Below are positions 56,939 to 64,000 of a stretch of DNA of 64,000 nucleotides, one piece after another (position 1 is the first letter of the stretch; the number at the start of each line of letters is the position of its first letter). The DNA comes from JAGQYH01 sp041393015 (GTDB lineage Bacteria; Bacteroidota; Bacteroidia; Chitinophagales; JADIYW01), in assembly GCA_041393015.1 (NCBI GenBank), contig JAWKKV010000006.1, positions 62,001-126,000 on the forward strand, in the 5' to 3' direction. The notes under the pieces were generated by a model. The model worked only from the letters and a program-made list of their open reading frames with translations, was not told the origin of the DNA and ran no database searches. The position numbers and the translations under genes were made by a program.

Positions 56939-59806
56939 GCTGTTGAATATCACATGAAATTACAATTTTGAAAGCAATTCACAACATTATAGTAATCATG
57001 TTAGACCTAAGTGCAGCTGTTGAATATCACATGAAATTACAATTTTGAAAGCAATTCACAACTATCGAGCGTATTTGTAAGAAAATATAAGCTGTTGAAT
57101 ATCACATGAAATTACAATTTTGAAAGCAATTCACAACGGCATCCGTGATTAACATTTGTCAAACGACTTTGCTGTTGAATATCACATGAAATTACAATTT
57201 TGAAAGCAATTCACAACAGTTCCTAGTGTTGATCATTGGCTTGGTCGCTTTGCTGTGAATATCACATGAAATTACAATTTTGAAAGCAATTCACAACCAT
57301 CAGCGTTCATCATCCCAACATTTATGTATTGCTGTTGAATATCACATGAAATTACAATTTTGAAAGCAATTCACAACTGAATCTCTAAATAGTAAATGCT
57401 TTAAAGTGCTGTTGAATATCACATGAAATTACAATTTTGAAAGCAATTCACAACAGCTATAAAGCGTAAATCAATATCAAATGTGCTGTTGAATATCACA
57501 TGAAATTACAATTTTGAAAGCAATTCACAACCAATTCTATTTTTACTTGAAACTCCAACAAAATGCTGTTGAATATCACATGAAATTAGGTAATTTTGAA
57601 AGCAATTCTGACTAACGTTTTGCGTACATTGCAACGTATAAGAAGTGGCGTAGCTGTTGAATATCACATGAAATTACAATTTTGAAAGCAATTCACAACT
57701 TAACAGGTCATGCGGATTTATCGATGAAGCTGTTGAATATCACATGAAATTACAATTTTGAAAGCAATTCACAACGCTTTGATGCTGTTGAATATCTGAA
57801 ATTACAATTTTGAAAGCAATTCACAACGCTATGTTGAGATTCATTTTGCCAATGAAGTCGCCGTTTTAGTGCGTTGAATATCACATGAATTGCAATTTAT
57901 GCAAGCAATTCACAACGACCTATATAGTCAAATGTATTTCTTGTCTGCTGTTGAATATCACATGAAATTACAATTTTGAAAGCAATTCACAACACCCTTT
58001 GAACAAGTCTAATTCACCTCTACTAATAGCTGTTGAATATCACATGAAATTACAATTTTGAAAGCAATTCACAACTACCACCGAATATATACTGAAACAG
58101 AAACGGCATTGCTGTTGAATATCACATGAAATTACAATTTTGAAAGCAATTCACAACAGGAAGTCCAAATTTTTGCCTGGGTAAATCCTAGCGCTGTTGA
58201 ATATCACATGAAATTACAATTTTGAAAGCAATTCACAACTGAGCTTCAGTCAATGCAAATCTTCTCAGCGCTGTTGAATATCACATGAAATTACAATTTT
58301 GAAAGCAATTCACAACGGGGCGCTAACCTTTATATTAAGGAACGGTGCTGTTGAATATCACATGAAATTACAATTTTGAAAGCAATTCACAACACAGTTT
58401 TCAACGCATCGAACTGATACGAGGCTGTTGAATATCACATGAAATTACAATTTTGAAAGCAATTCACAACATAATATGCCATATAATAGAATTTTTACAA
58501 GCTGTTGAATATCACATGAAATTACAATTTTGAAAGCAATTCACAACTAACTCGCCATTGTTCCAATCGCTGTAGGTGCTGTTGAATATCACATGAAATT
58601 ACAATTTTGAAAGCACCACAACAAAACAAATGCAGTTGAAAAGTTTGTTTTAGCTGTTGAATATCACATGAAATTACAATTTGAAAGCAATTCACAACGA
58701 TTGCCTCCTAATAATTCAACGGCGGAGCTGTTGAATATCACATGAAATTACAATTTTGAAAGCAATTCACAACCTGATGACTGTCCATCAATTTTAATTA
58801 TTGGCTGTTGAATATCACATGAAATTACAATTTTGAAAGCAATTCACAACCTAACCCTCGGATAAGTTCCGTTTCGTTTGCTGTTGAATATCACATGAAA
58901 TTACAATTTTGAAAGCAATTCACAACCGCACTATTTCACCCTCATTTGAGTAGCTGGCTGTTGAATATCACATGAAATTACAATTTTGAAAGCAATTCAC
59001 AACTAGCAGGAAGAACAAGTGATAAACTGAGAAGCTGTTGAATATCACATGAAATTACAATTTTGAAAGCAATTCACAACTGATTGGCTTGACTTTAAAC
59101 CTATGAAAGAGCTGTTGAATATCACATGAAATTACAATTTTGAAAGCAATTCACAACAATAAGTTCCACGATTTTAGCACCAATTACGGCTATTTGGCTG
59201 TTGAATATCACATGAAATTACAATTTTGAAAGCAATTCACAACAAATATTCTCTAAGTATGGTAATAAACTTCGCTGTTGAATATCACATGAAATTACAA
59301 TTTTGAAAGCAATTCACAACCTCTTTTTCTTCATCTGTACAGGTCTCAAGGCTGTTGAATATCACATGAAATTACAATTTTGAAAGCAATTCACAACATA
59401 GGATTAGATACTATTGTACTAGCGATTGCTGTTGAATATCACATGAAATTTCAATTTTGAAAGCAACTCACAACAGATCGAGGAAACCATCGTTGTAGGT
59501 TTCGCCTGTTGAATATCACATGAAATTACAATTTTGAAAGCAATTCACAACAAGGTCAATACCTAGACACAGAAATTCCTAGCTGTTGAATATCACATGA
59601 AATTACAATTTTGAAAGCAATTCACAACTGTAAGCCGCCCCTTTTAAGTCAAGTTCTTGCTGTTGAATATCACATGAAATTACAATTTTGAAAGCAATTC
59701 ACAACAAGAACTCAACTATCTTTCTATTTACGGCAGCTGTTGAATATCACATGAAATTACAATTTTGCCCTCACTTTTGGCAGATAAATATGAAAGCAAT
59801 TCACAA
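56939..59806 (-). CRISPR. Type II-C CRISPR array, 37 repeats, 36 spacers
   Basis: Repeat of 47 bp; on the plus strand it begins GCTGTTGAATATCACATG and ends GAAAGCAATTCACAAC. First copy 56939-56985, last 59736-59806. The tracrRNA anti-repeat shows that mature crRNAs are in the reverse orientation (repeat beginning GTTGTGAATTGC), so transcription is on the minus strand towards cas2. Each repeat in that direction has TTG-N19-TAATTTCA, a weak match to the phylum's promoter, which fits the in-repeat promoters known for II-C. Spacers are 30 bp in nearly all of the distal two-thirds, but 28-35 bp nearer cas2. Damaged repeats: 57565 (altered end), 57784 (44 bp, after an 8-bp spacer), 57871 (several changes), 58578 and 58653 (short), 59428 (two substitutions), and the last (25-bp insertion at 59767-59791). 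Confidence 0.98.
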
Positions 59807-59820
59807 TAAAAAAGAACTGT

Positions 59821-59850
59821 AAAAAAAAAAGCCCCAATGAAGGAGCCTTT
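59821..59850 (-). terminator. Rho-independent terminator of the tRNA gene
   Basis: On the minus strand AAGGCTCC pairs with GGGGCTTT (two wobbles) around TTCATT, followed by a run of ten T. It ends tRNA-Met transcription before the array's outer end. Confidence 0.75.
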
Positions 59851-59854
59851 ATTG

Positions 59855-59928
59855 TAGCGGGGAGCAGAATCGAACTGCCGACCTCAGGGTTATGAATCCT
59901 GCGCTCTAACCGTCTGAGCTACCCCGCC
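59855..59928 (-). tRNA. tRNA-Met (anticodon CAT), elongator-like
   Basis: 74 bases with full cloverleaf: acceptor GGCGGGG/CCCCGCT, D-arm GCTC...GAGC, anticodon loop TTCATAA, TTCGATT T-loop, discriminator A, no encoded CCA. Position 1 pairs with 72 (G-T), so it is not an initiator tRNA, which needs a mismatch there. A CAT anticodon modified to read Ile ATA cannot be excluded by sequence alone. Confidence 0.92.
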
Positions 59929-60019
59929 AAGCGGCTGCAAAGATACAATTATAGAATACTTATTTCTACTAATTATGTTTTTATGTTATTGTTACCTAGT
60001 AAAATGTATAGACATAAAA

Positions 60020-60043
60020 AAAGGGATCAAATATGATCCCTTT
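60020..60043 (-). terminator. Rho-independent terminator of the lipoprotein gene
   Basis: AAAGGGATCA and TGATCCCTTT form a 10-bp perfect stem with a short loop; A residues at 60016-60022 give the T run on the minus strand. It lies 21 bases past the stop of the 60065-60325 gene. Confidence 0.75.
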
Positions 60044-60064
60044 AACTTTTAAAGTTGTTTTATT

Positions 60065-60325
60065 CTAGTGACCATGACCTTCATGTCCTTCAACAGCTTC
60101 TTTAGCACCTTCTACTGCACCTTCAATAGCTTCACCAGCTTCTTCTACTGCTTCTACTGCATCAGCACCAGCTTCTTCTACTGCCTCTACTGCTTCAGTT
60201 CCAGCTTCTTCAACTGCTTCTACTGCATTTGTAACGTCTTCTTTTGCACCTTTTACAGTTTCTTTGCAAGATTGAAATCCTAAAGCAAAAGTTACTGCCA
60301 CTAATAAAATTAATACCTTTTTCAT
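60065..60325 (-). CDS. Small lipoprotein with 11-residue repeats and His-rich tail
   Basis: 86 residues from ATG 60323-60325; earlier in-frame starts would precede a clear lipoprotein signal 'KKVLILLVAVTFALGFQSC'. After the lipobox Cys, 'KETVKGAKEDVTN' leads into three near-perfect copies of AVEAVEEAGxx and a fourth degenerate one, then 'EGAVEGAKEAVEGHEGHGH'. The repeat makes an acidic amphipathic helix; the tail could bind metal. Anchored in a membrane, facing the periplasm. Function unknown. Its own promoter (60351-60383) and terminator (60020-60043) are visible. Confidence 0.75.
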   Translation of the reverse strand: MKKVLILLVAVTFALGFQSCKETVKGAKEDVTNAVEAVEEAGTEAVEAVEEAGADAVEAVEEAGEAIEGAVEGAKEAVEGHEGHGH

Positions 60326-60350
60326 TTTTAAAATATTTTTTGAGTTCCAA

Positions 60351-60383
60351 CAAAAGTAGTGGTTTACTTGAGATTTTAACAAA
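60351..60383 (-). promoter_or_regulatory. Promoter of the lipoprotein gene, TTTG-N21-TACTTTTG
   Basis: On the minus strand TTTG (60380-60383) and TACTTTTG (60351-60358) match the Bacteroidota -33 and -7 elements with 21 bases between, about 25 bases before the start codon. Confidence 0.6.
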
Positions 60384-60465
60384 TTTTAATAGTTAACTTA
60401 CAGTTATATATAATAACGTAATTATTAAAACAATGTAACCAAGTAACACATTGTACTATAAATTC

Positions 60466-61962
60466 TTACTCATTGGTTTCCCAATCTCTTGCCCTATCAA
60501 CCGCTTTATGCCACCCTTTTATCAACTTAATTCTTTTATCTGTATCCATTTTAGGATTAAAAGAGGCGTCAATATTTCTATTTTTATCAATGTCTTCCTT
60601 AGAAAAAACACCTAATTGAATGCCCGCTAAATAAGCCGCTCCTAATGCTGTGGTTTCAATAACCTTAGGTCTTTCTACACATACATTTAATATATCTGAT
60701 TGGAATTGCATTAATAAATTATTAGCGCTTGCTCCCCCATCTACTCGCAATTTTTTTAATTCTATTTCAGAATCTACTTCCATAGCTTCTAAAACATCAT
60801 AGGTTTGATAGGCTAAAGACTCTAATGTAGCTCTAATTAAATGTGCTTTTCGAGTTCCTCTAGTTAATCCCAAAATAGCTCCTCTTGCATACATGTCCCA
60901 ATATGGTGCTCCCAAACCTGCAAAAGCAGGCACTACATAAACGCCATCAGTATCCGGTACTTTTAAAGAATAATATTCTGAATCAGGTGCCGAATCTATT
61001 ATCTTTAATCCATCTCGAAGCCATTGAATGGCTGCTCCGGCAATGAATACGCTTCCTTCCAATGCATACTCCACTTTCCCATCCAATCCCCAAGCAATAG
61101 TAGTTAACAAACCACGCTTAGACATGACGGGTTGTTCTCCTGTATTCATCAACATAAAACATCCTGTTCCATAGGTATTCTTTGCCATTCCAGGATCAAA
61201 GCAGGCTTGACCAAATAAAGCACTTTGCTGATCTCCTGCCACGCCCCCAATTGGAATTTCTCTATTAAACAAAACATCTTTATGAGTAACACCATAGTCA
61301 TCACTTGAAGCTTTCACTTCGGGTAAAATACTTTTTGGAATATCCAATACTTCTAAAAGCTCATCGTCCCATTTTAAGTCGATGATATTGTAAATCATTG
61401 TACGAGAAACATTACTATAATCGGTTGCATGTACCTTCCCTCCTGTTAAATTCCAGATCAACCAAGTATCAACTGTTCCAAACAACAGTTTACCTTTTGC
61501 TGCTTTATCTCTAGCACCCTCAACATTATCTAATATCCATTTAATCTTCGTTCCGGAAAAATAGGCATCTATCACTAAGCCTGTTTTACTCCTAATTTTA
61601 TCTTCCAGCCCTTTGGCTTTTAACTGGTCGCAAATCGAAGCTGTTCTTCTATCTTGCCAAACTATGGCATTGTAAATTGGTTGACCGGTAGTTTTATCCC
61701 AAACAACAGTTGTTTCTCTTTGATTGGTGATGCCAATTCCTACAACATCCTCAATTTTTATATTATGACTAGCAATTACTTCTCTAGCCACTTCTAATTG
61801 TGAATTCCAAATATCCATTGGATCGTGTTCTACCCAGCCCGGCTTGGGAAATATTTGTCTAAATTCCTTTTGGGCAGTAGCTTTCGCTATACCTTTCTCA
61901 TCAAATAAAATAGCTCTTGAACTTGTCGTTCCTTGATCTAACGATAAAATATATTTACTCAC
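60466..61962 (-). CDS. glpK: Glycerol kinase
   Basis: 498 residues, full length. 'SLDQGTTSSRAILFDEKG' is the FGGY phosphate-1 motif, 'NAIVWQDRRTA' and 'GDQQSALFGQACFDPGMAKNTYGTGCFML' are typical of GlpK, and 'LRVDGGASANNLLMQFQSDIL' completes the ATP site. It phosphorylates glycerol with ATP to glycerol-3-phosphate, the substrate of GlpD, whose gene is about 20 kb away. No glpF lies beside it. Confidence 0.95.
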   Translation of the reverse strand: MSKYILSLDQGTTSSRAILFDEKGIAKATAQKEFRQIFPKPGWVEHDPMDIWNSQLEVAREVIASHNIKIEDVVGIGITNQRETTVVWDKTTGQPIYNAIVWQDRRTASICDQLKAKGLEDKIRSKTGLVIDAYFSGTKIKWILDNVEGARDKAAKGKLLFGTVDTWLIWNLTGGKVHATDYSNVSRTMIYNIIDLKWDDELLEVLDIPKSILPEVKASSDDYGVTHKDVLFNREIPIGGVAGDQQSALFGQACFDPGMAKNTYGTGCFMLMNTGEQPVMSKRGLLTTIAWGLDGKVEYALEGSVFIAGAAIQWLRDGLKIIDSAPDSEYYSLKVPDTDGVYVVPAFAGLGAPYWDMYARGAILGLTRGTRKAHLIRATLESLAYQTYDVLEAMEVDSEIELKKLRVDGGASANNLLMQFQSDILNVCVERPKVIETTALGAAYLAGIQLGVFSKEDIDKNRNIDASFNPKMDTDKRIKLIKGWHKAVDRARDWETNE

Positions 61963-61990
61963 GATTTCCTTCTTTACTCCAAAAATAAAA

Positions 61991-62024
61991 AATAGGGTAG
62001 CAATATATCAATCACTACCCTATT
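61991..62024 (-). terminator. Rho-independent terminator of the M43 protease gene
   Basis: AATAGGGTAG and CTACCCTATT form a perfect 10-bp stem, followed by T-rich sequence on the minus strand, 21 bases past the protease stop. Confidence 0.8.
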
Positions 62025-62045
62025 TATCTTTTATTGATTTCTTAT

Positions 62046-63320
62046 TTACTTCAAAATAATTTTTTGAGTGGCTTTTCCATTATCAAATGTTGCCATAATT
62101 AAATAGATGCCTTTATGCATTCCATCAAAATTAATTTCTTGACCATTTACTACTTGATCAGAATAATAAACACTTTTACCTACCAAGTCAAAAATCTCAA
62201 TTGAATTAGGTTTTTCACTGGCATAAACTCTTGCTATATTATTAAACACCGGATTAGGATGTATACCAAAATTTTTACTTTCTGCTAGATTGATAGAAGT
62301 GGTGATTGGCGTTAATAATAAAGCTCTTGGTCCTTCTAAGGCTCCTCGCATAATTGTAATCTGATCTTTTGTTAAAGCTACTTGACATGATTCTGTAGAA
62401 TAATCCATGTAATTTTCCCACATATCAGGCCTATCTGGCAATCCATCAGCAGTAGGTTCGTTGTTGCAAGTATTTCTATCCGGATCGCAAGCGACACTAA
62501 AATTGTTTGAATTTTGATTAGATCTAGGTGTATCATCAGCACCATCATCTGCACCGCAAGCACCATCTCCCCAAATATGTCTTAAACCTAAATAGTGTCC
62601 TACTTCATGAACGGTAGTTCTCCCTTGCGCATCATATGTACCAAAATTATTAGGGTTGTTACTTCCAAATACTCTAAAATCAACAATTACTCCATCAACA
62701 GCAGCAGATGGCGCACCTAAGTTCGTTGGAAAAGGCCAGTTAGGTAAAAATGGCGGCGGATAAGCCATTCCTAATAATTGTCCTCCTAATAAAGATGGCA
62801 ATTTAAAAACCCAAATATTCAAATAACGTTTGGTATCCCAAGCATCACTTCCTCCAGTGTTTTCCTTTTTTGCATTATCTGTTTGTCCATAACCAAAATT
62901 TCTAGTCGTTTCTTTTCTTACCACACCCGCTAAAGTAAATTCAATCATGGCATCATCTACTATACTACTAAATGTGTCTCTCAAATTTACCTTGTCTTCG
63001 TTGGTAAAACGATAAGCCTCATTTAAAACTCTTAATTGATCTAATACCACCGAATCATCTAAATTTTCTTCCGGCCGGTTGGTATGCCAAACGATGTGAA
63101 ATACTACCGGAATGGTTAAAACAGTTCCTCTTTGATTACTATTTTCTCCAATGGCTTTAATTTCTTCGAAATGCTTTTGATAAGCTTCCATAAAATTAGG
63201 GTCTTGTGCAGACATCGTTTCTATTAAGTGATCATAGCCACACAATGTTCTTTGCTCTTGGGCAAAAGCGGTGGTGATCATCAATAGTAAAATTGGTAAA
63301 AGTGTAAATTTTTGCTTCAT
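62046..63320 (-). CDS. Secreted M43-type zinc metalloprotease with T9SS sorting domain
   Basis: 424 residues. Signal peptide 'TLLPILLLMITTAFAQ', prodomain-like N-terminus, then the pappalysin-type site H238-E239-x-x-H242-x-x-G-x-x-H248 ('HEVGHYLGLRH') and a Met-turn-like 'MDYSTESC'. The last 75 residues are a T9SS type A sorting domain ('FGIHPNPVFNNIARVY' to 'ATQKIILK'). Exported to the surface or medium. Alone, with its own terminator. Confidence 0.9.
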   Translation of the reverse strand: MKQKFTLLPILLLMITTAFAQEQRTLCGYDHLIETMSAQDPNFMEAYQKHFEEIKAIGENSNQRGTVLTIPVVFHIVWHTNRPEENLDDSVVLDQLRVLNEAYRFTNEDKVNLRDTFSSIVDDAMIEFTLAGVVRKETTRNFGYGQTDNAKKENTGGSDAWDTKRYLNIWVFKLPSLLGGQLLGMAYPPPFLPNWPFPTNLGAPSAAVDGVIVDFRVFGSNNPNNFGTYDAQGRTTVHEVGHYLGLRHIWGDGACGADDGADDTPRSNQNSNNFSVACDPDRNTCNNEPTADGLPDRPDMWENYMDYSTESCQVALTKDQITIMRGALEGPRALLLTPITTSINLAESKNFGIHPNPVFNNIARVYASEKPNSIEIFDLVGKSVYYSDQVVNGQEINFDGMHKGIYLIMATFDNGKATQKIILK

Positions 63321-63424
63321 TTGTCGGCTTTAATAATTAAGTTGATAAATTTCTGGTCAAGGCTAAAATAGGGATAATTTACAAAACGTCCCATTGATAA
63401 AAACTAATTAGTTGATTTTTACAA

Positions 63425-64000
63425 CTACTTTAACTTCACTTCTAATCTCACTGGTTGGTGATCTGAAAATTGAAAGTCTAAGTCTTGCCCTTTTACACTT
63501 TGTATTTCAATGTTTGGAGAAGTTAGGTAAAAATCGATAACGGTGGTAAAAGTTTCCCCTTTTTCATAAGCCTTCTCTAGCTTTCTATTGGTTTTGTTTG
63601 CGGCATCAAACGCCCAACTCCATCCATTTGGCATATAATCATCTGCAATACTACTTTGTTCGTAGCCCACTTCTTCTTTGGTAAACTCGCCATAGCAATC
63701 ATATCCCGGAGGACATTGATTCCAATCGCCTCCAACGATGACATAGTTTCCTTTTTCATATTCCGCTGAAACATATTTTTTCAAATATTCCATCTCTCCT
63801 GCTTTCAATATTCCACCTTTGTCATAGGCAGAATTATGGGTATTAATCACCAACAATTCTTTTCCATTAATAGGAAAACGTTGCACTAAAAAACATCTAT
63901 CTAAAAAGAAAATACTTTTAGGCCAACTAAATTTTCCAGGAAATTGATACCGAGTATTCTCAACACTTTGATATGGTGAATAAGTCGCCAGACCTGCCAT
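63425..64000 (-). CDS. Endonuclease/exonuclease/phosphatase family protein, truncated by window edge
   Basis: 191 residues visible; the N-terminus lies beyond position 64000. 'LLVINTHNSAYDKGG', 'VIVGGDWNQCP' (metal-site Asp-x-Asn) and the final 'FSDHQPVRLEV' (SDHxP) show an EEP fold, which includes DNases, sphingomyelinases and inositol phosphatases. The residues that tell these apart are not all present. Confidence 0.75.
   Translation of the reverse strand: MAGLATYSPYQSVENTRYQFPGKFSWPKSIFFLDRCFLVQRFPINGKELLVINTHNSAYDKGGILKAGEMEYLKKYVSAEYEKGNYVIVGGDWNQCPPGYDCYGEFTKEEVGYEQSSIADDYMPNGWSWAFDAANKTNRKLEKAYEKGETFTTVIDFYLTSPNIEIQSVKGQDLDFQFSDHQPVRLEVKLK

Noticed and set aside
59855..59928. Initiator tRNA-fMet
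   Set aside because: Positions 1 and 72 pair, whereas initiators need a mismatch; the anticodon stem also lacks the three consecutive G-C pairs.
60068..60283. Plus-strand open frame rich in Phe and Ser opposite the repeat lipoprotein
   Set aside because: It is the mirror of the repeat; the minus strand has a lipoprotein signal, promoter and terminator, the plus strand none.

Overview
The window is AT-rich DNA from a member of the Bacteroidota, probably a gliding or T9SS-bearing lineage related to Flavobacteriia or Saprospiria. The evidence is: several secreted proteins with type IX secretion C-terminal sorting domains, a PorP/SprF protein beside a giant PKD protein with a gliding-associated C-terminus, DUF5686 and DUF2147 proteins, A-rich leaders without Shine-Dalgarno sequences, and promoter boxes of the TAnnTTTG type.

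Layout. 1-6.4 kb: a secreted M12B-like metalloprotease running off the left edge, a pdeM nuclease remnant, and an ECF sigma factor with an anti-sigma-like fragment, all broken by frameshifts. 6.4-19.4 kb: ligase-associated DEXH helicase, secreted esterase, two paralogous acyltransferases around an SDR, metX, another esterase, plsC, and apbE with a small CxxC membrane protein. 19.4-26.8 kb: PorP/SprF and the giant PKD adhesin, an NlpC/P60 peptidase, a sulfotransferase and a flippase-like membrane protein. 26.9-38.1 kb: a long minus-strand operon for an acidic nine- or eight-carbon type sugar (SDR, KdsC-like phosphatase, NeuB-like synthase, glycosyltransferase, PhyH oxygenase, a cytidylyltransferase-aminotransferase fusion, membrane proteins), preceded by DUF5686 and DUF2147 envelope genes. 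38.3-41 kb: DUF2804 and a frame-broken glpD. 41-44.5 kb: a tightly overlapping minus-strand unit of two P-loop ATPases with winged-helix ends, a helical protein and a coiled-coil peptide, headed by three evenly spaced palindromes. 44.5-50.1 kb: ordinary metabolic and envelope genes, ending with the N-degron pair aat-clpS.

50.4-59.8 kb is a type II-C CRISPR-Cas locus: a minus-strand tracrRNA, cas9 (about 1,484 aa once one missing A is restored), a Y1/HUH (RAYT) transposase gene lying inside the operon, cas1, cas2, and an array of about 37 repeats of 47 bp. The anti-repeat, the cas2-side hairpin and the degenerate distal repeat all agree that crRNAs are read from the minus strand, towards cas2. 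59.8-64 kb: tRNA-Met, a repetitive lipoprotein, glpK, an M43 metalloprotease and a truncated endonuclease/exonuclease/phosphatase gene.

Frame breaks are concentrated in two blocks (1-6.4 kb and about 40.1-43.7 kb), plus one in cas9. Most genes elsewhere are intact. This clustering looks more like uneven consensus quality at homopolymers than gene death, so 'pseudogene' labels in those blocks mean 'frame-broken as given'. The most unusual items are the RAYT gene inside the cas operon, the two-ATPase unit with its triple palindrome, the sugar operon with its fused enzyme, and the structure of the CRISPR array.
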